A stretch of DNA of 64,000 bases from Paenibacillus whitsoniae (GTDB lineage Bacteria > Bacillota > Bacilli > Paenibacillales > NBRC-103111). Below the pieces are notes generated by a model, which had not been told where the DNA came from, did no database searches, and worked only from the letters and a program-made list of their open reading frames with translations. Within the stretch, counting starts at the first letter, position 1, and every line of letters starts with the position of its first letter. A program made the position numbers and the translations under genes. Below are positions 36,982 to 45,567 of this stretch, in pieces. The stretch is taken from the NCBI RefSeq assembly GCF_003955665.1, contig NZ_RXHU01000011.1:124001-188000 (forward strand). Direction: 5' to 3'.

Positions 36982-37926
36982 TTATCTCCTGCCGTTCAAC
37001 TTGCCGATCAGAAGCCCGTGGCTTTCATGAATCTCCTCCGGCTGGCACGCCGCCTTAAGCTCGTAAACCTTGACCTTCGCGTAATCGATCGCATCCAGAA
37101 AGTGGTCAAAATACGTCATGTCCTTGCTATGCACATACGGGCACCAATGATCCGACAGTTCCAGCGTCTCATGAATATGCACGCCGCAAATATACGGCTT
37201 GACGATAGCCAGTTCCTGCACATTATCGTACAGCCCCATCCGATCCATCATCATCGCATGGCCGATGTCGTACCAGAGGCCGACCGGGCTTCCCTGCAAA
37301 TTGTCGCAGATCCTCTTCGCCTCCATCAGCGTCGGCATTTGATAGCAGCGGGCGCGTGTCTCGATGCCGATGGCCACCTGCCAGCCTTGGCGTGCGGCAT
37401 GCTCCGACACTTGTTCCAGACTTTCCGTAATTCGCTGTGTATAGCGCGGGCTCAAGCGCTCTCGTCTCTCGAGCATTTCGTTCCACAGCTGACGGTATTC
37501 CGGCGAATCCTTGCCGAACTCGCGATACAGCGCTTTGAGCTCCGAGTCGATATTTCGGTCAAAAGGCACCTCGCCCGGATGCACGACAACCGCTTTGGCG
37601 CCGTAGCGAACCGCATATTCCATCGAGCGGATGAGCAGGTCGACCGAGCGCTGGCGCTTCTCTTCATCATCAAAGCCTAACAGCACGGAGTCCGTATCGT
37701 AATCCTTATCCGCGATGTAAGGGAACACGTTATGCACGCTGGATACGCCGATTTCTCCCCGCTCAATCATCGGCTCGATCGTCGATAAAAGCATCTCGTT
37801 CACATTGTAGTTCAGCTCCACCTGACGGAAGCCGAGGGACTTGATCTCCTCTATCATCACACGGCCTGTCGTATGCCGCTTAATGTTCCAGCATGTCGAA
37901 AATGAAAATTCCCCTTTATCCCACAT
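36982..37926 (-). CDS. sugar phosphate isomerase/epimerase-like TIM barrel
   Basis: AP-endonuclease-2-type metal-dependent TIM barrel of 314 residues. Likely metal ligands are seen in AVVVHPGEVPF, VAIGIETRA, GLWYDIGHAMMMD and ICGVHIHETLELSDHW. Members isomerise or epimerise sugars and keto-sugars, and some cleave 3-keto-glycosides by elimination. RBS AGGAGG seven bases before the ATG at 37926. It follows two Gfo/Idh/MocA dehydrogenase genes, a pairing that makes a keto-sugar substrate plausible (inference). A hairpin precedes it. Confidence 0.85.
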   Translation of the reverse strand: MWDKGEFSFSTCWNIKRHTTGRVMIEEIKSLGFRQVELNYNVNEMLLSTIEPMIERGEIGVSSVHNVFPYIADKDYDTDSVLLGFDDEEKRQRSVDLLIRSMEYAVRYGAKAVVVHPGEVPFDRNIDSELKALYREFGKDSPEYRQLWNEMLERRERLSPRYTQRITESLEQVSEHAARQGWQVAIGIETRARCYQMPTLMEAKRICDNLQGSPVGLWYDIGHAMMMDRMGLYDNVQELAIVKPYICGVHIHETLELSDHWCPYVHSKDMTYFDHFLDAIDYAKVKVYELKAACQPEEIHESHGLLIGKLNGRR

Positions 37927-37958
37927 TCCTAGCCCTCCTTGTATCATGCAAAACAGAT

Positions 37959-37998
37959 AGCCGGTTTCTCCGCGTAAACATGCTGCAGAGAACCGGCT
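37959..37998 (-). terminator. possible attenuating hairpin between dehydrogenase and isomerase genes
   Basis: Minus strand GAGAACCGGCT counterpart pairs with AGCCGGTTTCTC (one bulge), followed by ATCTGTTTTG. The U-run is weak, so it may only reduce read-through. Confidence 0.5.
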
Positions 37999-38005
37999 TC
38001 ATCGA

Positions 38006-39034
38006 TTAGACGCCAGACGCCGGAATCTCGCAAAGGCTTACAGCGCCGCCCGACTGCACAGACTTCACGGACGCCTCCATTAAACGTGTGAGATCCAGCG
38101 CAAGCTGTATGTTTTCATCGGCTGTAGTTCCCTGCTGAATATGGGTTACCCATTGCTCGAAGGAAGACGGTAGCGCGGAAGGCAGGTCCGTCCAGCTGCG
38201 CCATTCCTTCTCCGCTCCTGCAAATCCCGCGCCTCGCACATACAGTTTGTCGTCCTGCCTGGAGTACGATAAGCTGCCTAAAGTCCCCTGGATCTCGAGA
38301 TTGAACTGCGAGTAACTGTTGACGAAGCCCGCTTCCACGATGCCAAGCGCCCCATCCGGATAACGAAGCACCGCAACGGCGCTATCTTCGACTTCCTTGC
38401 CCGTCACATAGCCGAAGCTGGCGTGTAGGCTCTCCGGCATCCCAAGAAAGAGGCGGGCAAGATACATCGGGTGGCAGCCCAAATCAATCAGCGCGCCGCC
38501 GCCCGCCTGCTCGAGGGAGAAAAAATGCGCAGGCAGCGAGCCGAGCGTTGACGTCTCCGTCGGCAAAGCGCCGTTATGCGCAAGGCGAAGCCTCGCCAGC
38601 GTCAGCTGTCCGAGCTGTCCGGCTTGAAGTATGGCGTTCACTGCTTGCGTGAACGCCATATTGAGGCGGGGCAGCGACACCGTGAGCGTCACTCCAGATT
38701 TCCTTACTGCGGCCAGGATGGCTTCGCAATCCCCAGTTGTCAAAGCAAGCACCTTTTCGGTAAAAATATGCTTGCCGGCCTCAGCCGCCGCCGTCATCAC
38801 GTCGCGATGCCGATTCGTCGGCGTCACCACAATAACGCCATCGACGTCTGGCAAGGCGAGCACATCGTCCAGCCGCTCATAGAACGGCACGCCGTATTCG
38901 GTGGCTTTTTGCCGGCCACGTTCGGGCACTTCATCCCATATGGCGGCAATTTCCGTATCGGGATGCGCTATCGCCTGCTGGGCATAATCCTTCGCATGGA
39001 CATGCCAGAAGCTCAGTATCGCTACTCGAATCAC
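38006..39034 (-). CDS. divergent Gfo/Idh/MocA-family oxidoreductase
   Basis: 342-residue protein with the Gfo/Idh/MocA two-domain plan but unusual key residues. The N-terminal nucleotide loop reads VAILSFWHVHAKDY, with no GxGxxG/A. The usual EKP is EKV (HIFTEKVLAL). The catalytic helix GGGALIDLGCHPMYLARLFL keeps the Asp and a His. GTG (VIRVAILS) is taken as the start, ten bases after GGAGG; the ATG at 39064 overlaps the preceding gene. It is second of the two dehydrogenases after the importer. It may have altered cofactor use. Confidence 0.85.
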   Translation of the reverse strand: MIRVAILSFWHVHAKDYAQQAIAHPDTEIAAIWDEVPERGRQKATEYGVPFYERLDDVLALPDVDGVIVVTPTNRHRDVMTAAAEAGKHIFTEKVLALTTGDCEAILAAVRKSGVTLTVSLPRLNMAFTQAVNAILQAGQLGQLTLARLRLAHNGALPTETSTLGSLPAHFFSLEQAGGGALIDLGCHPMYLARLFLGMPESLHASFGYVTGKEVEDSAVAVLRYPDGALGIVEAGFVNSYSQFNLEIQGTLGSLSYSRQDDKLYVRGAGFAGAEKEWRSWTDLPSALPSSFEQWVTHIQQGTTADENIQLALDLTRLMEASVKSVQSGGAVSLCEIPASGV

Positions 39035-39056
39035 AGTGTGACGGCCTCCTTTTCCT

Positions 39057-40136
39057 TTAATCAAAATAAACCGCTTTGCCCGTCCGATTGGACTCGTAAA
39101 TCGCTTCGAGAATTTCAGAGACGACGCAGGCTTGTTCCGGGGTCACTACCGGCTGTGTATCGTTCAGAACCGCATCGATCCATAGGCGGATCTCCTTGTC
39201 CTGCATCGATTCTTTCTTGCCCGCATAGAAATCTGCGCCCTTAGCTTCGAACTGCAGCTGATTCACATAGAGCCGGCTGTGCTTCTCGCCATTTATGCGC
39301 AGGCCGTCCTGCATGTCGGCGCCGCCTTCCGTTCCGCAGAGCGTCGACTTCGCTTCTTTGGCATCCAGCGTATTCAGCGCCCAGCTCGCTTCCACCATCA
39401 CCGTCGCCCCATTCTTCATAACGATCATCGCAAATGCCGAATCCTCCACCGTGAACTTAGCCGGGTCCCAAGGTCCCCATGAATTCGCGGCATTTTCCTT
39501 CCGTGACAGCTTATGATAAGCAGCTCCCAGCACGACCCTCGGCTCGTAGTTGTTCATCAGCCACAGCGTCAAATCCAGCGCATGCGTGCCGATATCGATG
39601 AGCGGACCGCCGCCTTGCTTCTCCTCGTCGAGGAAAACGCCCCACGTCGGCACACCCCGTCTGCGAACAGCGTGCGCTTTGGCGAAGTAAATCTCACCCA
39701 AATCGCCTTCATCAACGATTTTCTTCAAATATTGGCTGTCTGCGCGAAACCGGTTGTTGTACCCGATCGTCAGCTTCTTTCCGGTACGTTTAGCAACCTC
39801 GACCATGCGACGCGCATCTGCGGCCGTCTTGGCCATCGGCTTCTCGCACATCACGTGCTTGCCGGCCTCGAGCGCTGCGATTGAAATCTCCGCATGGGTA
39901 TCGTTCGGCGTACACACGTGCACAACGTCGACCGCCTCTTCGGCAAGCAGATCTTGGAAGCTCGCATACACCTTCGCGCCGGGTGCGCCGAATTGATCCC
40001 TTGCTTCCTTCGCTCTCTCCTCCGAGATGTCAAAAAATGCAACAACTTCAACTTTATCTATTTTATTTAAGCTGGGTAGATGCTTTCCTGTTGCAATGCC
40101 ACCGCAGCCGATCATTCCCACTCTAACTTTCTGCAT
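39057..40136 (-). CDS. Gfo/Idh/MocA-family NAD(P)-dependent sugar dehydrogenase
   Basis: Canonical member of 359 residues: Rossmann loop VGMIGCGGIATGKHL, EKP motif in HVMCEKPMAKT, and catalytic helix GGGPLIDIGTHALDLTLWLM, with Asp and His in place. It oxidises or reduces a sugar, polyol or glycoside ring carbon, using NAD or NADP. RBS GGGAGG. It comes 77 bp after the binding-lipoprotein gene, across a partial terminator, and starts the enzyme part of the operon. Confidence 0.92.
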   Translation of the reverse strand: MQKVRVGMIGCGGIATGKHLPSLNKIDKVEVVAFFDISEERAKEARDQFGAPGAKVYASFQDLLAEEAVDVVHVCTPNDTHAEISIAALEAGKHVMCEKPMAKTAADARRMVEVAKRTGKKLTIGYNNRFRADSQYLKKIVDEGDLGEIYFAKAHAVRRRGVPTWGVFLDEEKQGGGPLIDIGTHALDLTLWLMNNYEPRVVLGAAYHKLSRKENAANSWGPWDPAKFTVEDSAFAMIVMKNGATVMVEASWALNTLDAKEAKSTLCGTEGGADMQDGLRINGEKHSRLYVNQLQFEAKGADFYAGKKESMQDKEIRLWIDAVLNDTQPVVTPEQACVVSEILEAIYESNRTGKAVYFD

Positions 40137-40171
40137 TTGGTACTGCCTCCCTGATCTTCTGGATAAAATGA

Positions 40172-40198
40172 GAAGGCCGAACGCTTTGTTCAGCCTTC
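40172..40198 (-). terminator. partial terminator between importer and enzyme genes
   Basis: GAAGGCTGAAC / GTTCGGCCTTC on the minus strand, followed by TCATTTTATCC. It likely lowers expression of the downstream enzymes relative to the binding protein, as is common after importer lipoprotein genes. Confidence 0.6.
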
Positions 40199-40213
40199 CC
40201 GTTCTCTGCTAGC

Positions 40214-41902
40214 TTACTTCACAAGCTGCATTTGCGATTTCACAACCGCCATCGCATCCTTCGCAAGGAAGGCGGTGTCTTTATTTTCCGCATACCATTT
40301 GTTCATGAACTCGTCGAGCTTACTGCCGCCAGCTTTGTCATACGCTGCCTGGGCATCCTTAATGGCTTGCTCCGCCGTATATTTATCGCCGCTGATAATC
40401 GCTTTGACGAACAGGTCGCCTTTCTCTTTGAGAATCGTCGTGTTGATCAATTGAAGATCAGCTGGATATACCGGCATATGGTCGCCTAACGCGATGCCCG
40501 GATATTCTCTTTTCTCATCAAAATACAGCTTCTGAACGTCCCTATACATGTCCATGCCCGCTTTCTCAGCCGGAATGCCAGGGTTAAACTGATTCAAGAC
40601 AAAGGAACAAGCGTCCGTGCCCGAGGAATAAAACATTTCGTAATCCAGCGCATACCCGACTTCGTTCTTCGATTTGTCCGGGGAGATCGTTTGCGGGCAA
40701 CCGTTCGGACCTTTCTTCCAGTGCGTGCCTTCTTCGCCGTTGATGATTTTCGATGCCGTCTCCGGCTTCATCATAAAGTCGAGATAACGTCCCACCGCCT
40801 CAGGATCCTTCGCTTTGGCATTAATGACGGTTGTCATTTGCACCGGATTGTCGATGGCGCCGGTAAATGTACCCACCGGGGATTTCGGGTAACCCAGCGG
40901 TGCGATTTCTGCTGTAGGCACATTTTTCTTCAACGTGGCCATATCGTTAATCGAAAAATCGTACCATCCGCCTGAGAACTTCACGTAGATGCCGATTTTT
41001 CCGTTTAGGAAGTCCTGCTTCGCCTTGGCGCCGTCTTTGTCGTTGATATAATCTTTATCGATCATACCGCCTTCGTAGAGCTTCTTCTTAAAGCTTAAGG
41101 AAGCCAATTCTTTGTCCCAAGCGCGCACAACCTTGCCGTCTTTCAAATCCCAAGCCAGCAACGAACTGGAGGAGCTTTCGCCAAACAATTCGTTAATCGC
41201 CTGCTCCGAATAGGTGCTCATATTCATGCCGTATGTGTCCTTCTTGCCGTTGCCATCCGGATCCTGGTTCGCAAATGCATTCGCTACATTCAGCATCTCT
41301 TCCGTCGTCGTCGGCATAGACAAATTCAACTTTTTCAACCAATCAGTGCGAATAAGCAGAATGTGCGCCGGTGTTGCTTCTTTCACTTTTCCAATTTCAT
41401 AAATCTTGCCGTCCGGCTTCGTGCCCGCTTTCTTCAGCTGCGGATATTGCGTTAACAGCTTCTGATACTCCGGCATAAATTTCAAAATATTATCGATCGG
41501 CAGCAGCTGCTTCTGATCGTATAAACTGCCCCGGAACGGGGTGTTATACTCGTTGATGATGTCCGGCGCTGAGCCGGAAGCGAATAGCACGTTGAATTTC
41601 TTGGTGGAGTCGCTGCGCAGAATCGGAATGTACTTCACATTGGCAGGGCCGTTCTGGTTAATCCATTTGGTCCAGCGATTTTCCTCATAAGAGCCTTCGG
41701 CAGCGGGGACGGCGCCCCGATCATACATGGATACCGTGATATCTCCACGTGCAGCCGGCTTTTGCGATGCTGTCGCAGCCGCTTGAGTGGATGAGGGAGA
41801 TGCCTCCGTTCCTTCTTTCTTGTCGTTGCTGCAGCCGGCAAGTGTCGCCCCCAGCGCAACAAGACTTACCGACATGCCTAACCATAGCTTCTTGTTATTC
41901 AT
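40214..41902 (-). CDS. ABC importer solute-binding lipoprotein
   Basis: Sugar-binding lipoprotein of 562 residues for the third importer. Signal peptide with lipobox TLAGC (Cys near 24), Thr/Ser/Ala linker, then the binding fold with a calcium-loop-like DPDGNGKKDTYGMN. RBS GGGGG. It follows the two permease genes. Given the heparinase-like and GH105 enzymes downstream, uronate-containing oligosaccharides are the likely cargo (inference). Confidence 0.93.
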   Translation of the reverse strand: MNNKKLWLGMSVSLVALGATLAGCSNDKKEGTEASPSSTQAAATASQKPAARGDITVSMYDRGAVPAAEGSYEENRWTKWINQNGPANVKYIPILRSDSTKKFNVLFASGSAPDIINEYNTPFRGSLYDQKQLLPIDNILKFMPEYQKLLTQYPQLKKAGTKPDGKIYEIGKVKEATPAHILLIRTDWLKKLNLSMPTTTEEMLNVANAFANQDPDGNGKKDTYGMNMSTYSEQAINELFGESSSSSLLAWDLKDGKVVRAWDKELASLSFKKKLYEGGMIDKDYINDKDGAKAKQDFLNGKIGIYVKFSGGWYDFSINDMATLKKNVPTAEIAPLGYPKSPVGTFTGAIDNPVQMTTVINAKAKDPEAVGRYLDFMMKPETASKIINGEEGTHWKKGPNGCPQTISPDKSKNEVGYALDYEMFYSSGTDACSFVLNQFNPGIPAEKAGMDMYRDVQKLYFDEKREYPGIALGDHMPVYPADLQLINTTILKEKGDLFVKAIISGDKYTAEQAIKDAQAAYDKAGGSKLDEFMNKWYAENKDTAFLAKDAMAVVKSQMQLVK

Positions 41903-41962
41903 TCCCTTATTCCCCCTACAACGTGTATTTGAAGTTGTTACAACGGAAAACCGGACGGAAAA

Positions 41963-42835
41963 CTAACCTTTCACTGACCCCAGCATGACGCCTTTGACGA
42001 AATATTTTTGCAAGAACGGATAGACGACCAGCATCGGGACGACCATGACGACGACGCCTACGGCCTTCACCATTTCGGTTGCCACGGCCGCCTGCTCTTC
42101 CGGATTCAGCGATGGCGAATTGAGCAGATCGTTCTTCTGCAGCATCGCCTGAACGACAACGGTCAGATTCATCTTATCGCTCTTATTAATGTACATCAGG
42201 ACGCTCATAAAAGCGTTCCAGAAGTTGATGCCGTAGAACAGCGCGAGCGTTGCAAGCATTGGCAGCGAAAGCGGGAGAATGACACGGAGGAGAAGCGACG
42301 TATCGCTGCACCCGTCAATGCGGGCCGCCTCCTGAACCTCATAAGGAATATTCTCAAAATAGCTCTTCATCAGCAGCATGTTATAGGTACTGATGAACCC
42401 TGTCAGCCAGATGGACCAATAGGAGTCAATCAGATGCATATTTTTGACAACGAGATAAGTTGGGATTATCCCGCCGGAGAACAACATGGTGAACACCATC
42501 GCCAGTACAAAATATCGGCGCCCGTACAGGTACGACCGGGACAGCGGATACGCCGCCAGTATGGTACCAAGAAGGCTCAGCACCACCCCGATCACGGTGA
42601 TGACGATGCTGTTCTTAAACGCCGTGAACGCCGGGCTGGAGATGAAAAATATTTTATATGCGGTAAACTGCATACCCACCGGCCAGAGAAACACATGACC
42701 GGAATCAACCGCCGACCGTTCACTCAGAGACAGGGCGATGATATGGATGAACGGGATGATGCACGTGAGCGCTATCAAACCGAGCAGCGCATAGTTGATA
42801 ACATAGAAAATCGACTCGCCTTTTGACGGCTTCAT
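41963..42835 (-). CDS. carbohydrate ABC permease, YtcP/LplC type
   Basis: Channel subunit with about six membrane helices, contact loop VQEAARIDGCSDTSLLLRVI and family end KYFVKGVMLGSVKG. RBS GGAGG. It lies 17 bp after the LplB gene and 60 bp before the lipoprotein gene. Confidence 0.94.
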   Translation of the reverse strand: MKPSKGESIFYVINYALLGLIALTCIIPFIHIIALSLSERSAVDSGHVFLWPVGMQFTAYKIFFISSPAFTAFKNSIVITVIGVVLSLLGTILAAYPLSRSYLYGRRYFVLAMVFTMLFSGGIIPTYLVVKNMHLIDSYWSIWLTGFISTYNMLLMKSYFENIPYEVQEAARIDGCSDTSLLLRVILPLSLPMLATLALFYGINFWNAFMSVLMYINKSDKMNLTVVVQAMLQKNDLLNSPSLNPEEQAAVATEMVKAVGVVVMVVPMLVVYPFLQKYFVKGVMLGSVKG

Positions 42836-42852
42836 ACGCTTCCTCCTTTCCT

Positions 42853-43818
42853 CTAAAACAGCGCCTGGTCGAATTTCCTGGCGATTCGATTGGCAATTAA
42901 GACAAGACTGCAGGAAATGACCGACTCGAAAAGTCCCATCGCTGTCGTTAAGCTGAACTGTGCGTTGCCTAGTCCCATTTTATAGATATACGTGGAGATA
43001 ACCTCCGAAACGTCGGCGACCGCCGAATTTTGCAAGTTGTACACTTGATCAAAGCCTACCTCCATAATGCGGCCCATCGCCAGAATCAGCAGCAAAATGA
43101 TCGTATGCCGGATGCCGGGCAGCGTAATGTGCCATATTTGCCTGAACTTCGTCGCGCCGTCCATGCTGGCCGATTCGTACAAGGAAGGGTCGATGGTCGT
43201 CAGAGCGGCTAAATAGATGATCGTACTGAACCCCATTTCCTTCCATACGCCGGAGCCGACGAAGATGGTGACCCATGATTTCGATTCATATAGAAACGTA
43301 ATCGGCTCGATGGAGAACAGCTTCAGCACTTTGTTAATCGTTCCGTAATCCGTCGCGAACAACGATAACACGATGCCGGAAACGATCACCCAGGAGAAAA
43401 AGTGCGGCAGGTAAACGATAGTCTGGATCCATTTCTTGTACCAAGCCCGCCTTATTTCGTTGAGCATCACAGCGAGAATAATCGGGACAGGGAAACCGAA
43501 CACCAAGCTTAGGAAGCTGAGCCAGAAGGTATTCCAGATAATTTCCAGCGTGTTCGGCGTTGAAAACAGCTGCTTGAAATTATCAAAGCCGACCCAAGGG
43601 CTGTGCAGAATGCCATCGCCGAGATTGTAGCTTTTAAACGCGATAATTAATCCGCCCATCGGCCAATACTTGAACAGCACATAAAAGGCGAAAACTGGCA
43701 GCAGCATGACGAACAACGGGATGTTTTGTTTAAATCTGCGTCTTCGTTTTAAGGATGCCGCGTTTGTGGATGTCGTTTGCGGAAACGTGACAGGAGTATG
43801 TTCCAGCGTTTCTCTCAT
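42853..43818 (-). CDS. carbohydrate ABC permease, LplB type
   Basis: First gene of the third importer operon, 321 residues. About 28 hydrophilic residues precede the first helix (NIPLFVMLLPVFAFYVLF); the contact loop is YESASMDGATKFRQIWHITL. RBS AAGGAG. Upstream lie a cre-like site and a palindrome. Confidence 0.94.
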   Translation of the reverse strand: MRETLEHTPVTFPQTTSTNAASLKRRRRFKQNIPLFVMLLPVFAFYVLFKYWPMGGLIIAFKSYNLGDGILHSPWVGFDNFKQLFSTPNTLEIIWNTFWLSFLSLVFGFPVPIILAVMLNEIRRAWYKKWIQTIVYLPHFFSWVIVSGIVLSLFATDYGTINKVLKLFSIEPITFLYESKSWVTIFVGSGVWKEMGFSTIIYLAALTTIDPSLYESASMDGATKFRQIWHITLPGIRHTIILLLILAMGRIMEVGFDQVYNLQNSAVADVSEVISTYIYKMGLGNAQFSLTTAMGLFESVISCSLVLIANRIARKFDQALF

Positions 43819-43856
43819 GTGTGCACCACTCCTTCATTCCTACTTGATGGTATTAT

Positions 43857-43870
43857 CGTAACCGTTTTCA
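43857..43870 (-). promoter_or_regulatory. probable CcpA binding site (cre)
   Basis: Minus strand TGAAAACGGTTACG fits the cre consensus TGWAANCGNTNWCA at all but the last base. It lies ~40 bp before the importer's first gene, so glucose repression of the operon is likely. Confidence 0.6.
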
Positions 43871-43888
43871 AGATAAAAACCCTTAAAA

Positions 43889-43910
43889 AATTATAGAGGA
43901 ATCTATAATT
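43889..43910. promoter_or_regulatory. palindromic site upstream of the third importer operon
   Basis: AATTATAGA-GGAA-TCTATAATT, perfect 9-bp arms, just upstream of the cre-like site. It may be an operator or a promoter-proximal activator site; there is no U-run, so a terminator is unlikely. Confidence 0.45.
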
Positions 43911-44019
43911 TCATTAGATTTAGTAAACCGCTTAACCCCGCAGTCGGGGAGGCATTTACAGTAGCTTCCGGGGCCTGCCCGCGACCGCGGGGAAGCGGAA
44001 TGGAGCCTCCCGCCCCGCC

Positions 44020-45567
44020 CTACACCGCGCTGCCGTTGCGATATTCCTTCGGCGACATCTGGTACCGCTGCTTGAATACGTTCGTGAAATAATTCGGCTC
44101 ATCAAACCCGACACGGCTGGCGATTTCGAAAATTTTCATATCGGTGTTGCGCAGCAATAGCGCCGCCTTTTCAATACGCAAACGCGTTACATAGGAGGTG
44201 AAGCTTTCGCCTTTCGCCTTTTTAAACAACACGCTGAAATAGCTCGGGTTCAAGTGAATGTGCGCCGCAACGTCCGTCAGCCGGCACGCTTCGTGATAAT
44301 GCTCATCGATGTATTGTACCGCTTTTTCGATAACGTTTTCGCTTTTTGACGACTGCCATAAGTTGAATTGCTGCATAAAGCCCTTGACCTGTTGACGCGC
44401 CCAAGCCAAAACGCTTTCGACGGACCAATCCTCTCCGGGCATCTCCTCTGGCAGCCTTGGCACAGCATCCTGCCCGTCCGGATCAAATTGCTTTTGCACA
44501 AGCTTGAGAAGTGCAATGGCCAGTGCCAGCGCCTGGACCTTCATGTCCTCCAAGGGTTTGTGCATGAACTCTTGCAGCATCTGATCCAGAAGCTGCTGCA
44601 CGCTATCCGCCTGCCCCAGCAAAATGGCCGACATCAATTGAACCTCAATTTCGTTGACTCTGGCTTGATTCAGCGACAACATGCCGAGGTTCGACACCTG
44701 CTCCGCCGTCCTCAGAAGGTTCTCCTCTCGCAGTGAACCGCACACCGACATGTATAATTCCGTTAGATGCTCGGCAGAAGGCGCAGGACCCATCGGAATG
44801 AATTTGAGCCGGATTTTCAAATAATGCTGCACAGCCTCTTGCATATCAGCCGTCAGCTGCTCGGATACGCCGCTTCGCTCTGTTATCAATACGAACCGGT
44901 CGTGCTCTACGAGCAGAAGACGGCTTAGCAATCCCGTTTGCTGCAGCAATTCCTCAACAATGTTGGAAAGCGCGAACTGCAGCAAGCTTCGGTCCCCTTT
45001 TTGCGCATCCCGCTTAATAAAATCGTCATTATTCAACTGCAGCAGCCATAGCTCCTGATGGGCTAAGCAATCATTCAGCGCAGGAATGATCCCGTAGGAA
45101 TATGGCAAATCTAGAAAAATCGAGCGAAATGCCTGATCTACGTTCAGCTTCTGCTCAACGAGGCGCTTCTGTTCCAGCGCATATTTCCGGTAGAAGCTCT
45201 CCGACGCCTTGCTCAGCACCTGACGAACATCCTGCTCCGTACAAGGCTTAATAAGCAGATCCAAGGCGCCGTGCCGCACCGCCGCTTGCGCGTATTCAAA
45301 GTTTTTATAGCCGGTGAGAATAACAACAAGCAGATCCGGATGACTTCTGCGCAGGTGCCCGACAAATTCAATGCCGTCCATAATCGGCATGCGAATATCG
45401 GTGAGCACCAGATCCGGCTGCAGCTCTGCCAGCAGCTCAAGAGCATCTTGGCCGTTGCTCGCTTCGCCAACGACTTCCCAGCCCAAATCGCCCTGCTCGA
45501 TCATTTTGACGAGCCCCTTGCGGAAATTCATTTGATCCTCTACAATCAACACTTTCCCCTTAACCAT
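44020..45567 (-). CDS. response regulator, receiver + AraC HTH (YesN-like)
   Basis: 515 residues: receiver domain with phospho-acceptor D57 in LVLTDIRMPIMDG and Lys in LLIKPCTEQD, a long linker, and a C-terminal AraC domain (HIHLNPSYFSVLFKKAKGES, ending QMSPKEYR). RBS GAGGAG. It overlaps the kinase gene's end by eight bases (translational coupling) and lies ~200 bp before the importer operon it probably activates. Confidence 0.94.
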   Translation of the reverse strand: MVKGKVLIVEDQMNFRKGLVKMIEQGDLGWEVVGEASNGQDALELLAELQPDLVLTDIRMPIMDGIEFVGHLRRSHPDLLVVILTGYKNFEYAQAAVRHGALDLLIKPCTEQDVRQVLSKASESFYRKYALEQKRLVEQKLNVDQAFRSIFLDLPYSYGIIPALNDCLAHQELWLLQLNNDDFIKRDAQKGDRSLLQFALSNIVEELLQQTGLLSRLLLVEHDRFVLITERSGVSEQLTADMQEAVQHYLKIRLKFIPMGPAPSAEHLTELYMSVCGSLREENLLRTAEQVSNLGMLSLNQARVNEIEVQLMSAILLGQADSVQQLLDQMLQEFMHKPLEDMKVQALALAIALLKLVQKQFDPDGQDAVPRLPEEMPGEDWSVESVLAWARQQVKGFMQQFNLWQSSKSENVIEKAVQYIDEHYHEACRLTDVAAHIHLNPSYFSVLFKKAKGESFTSYVTRLRIEKAALLLRNTDMKIFEIASRVGFDEPNYFTNVFKQRYQMSPKEYRNGSAV

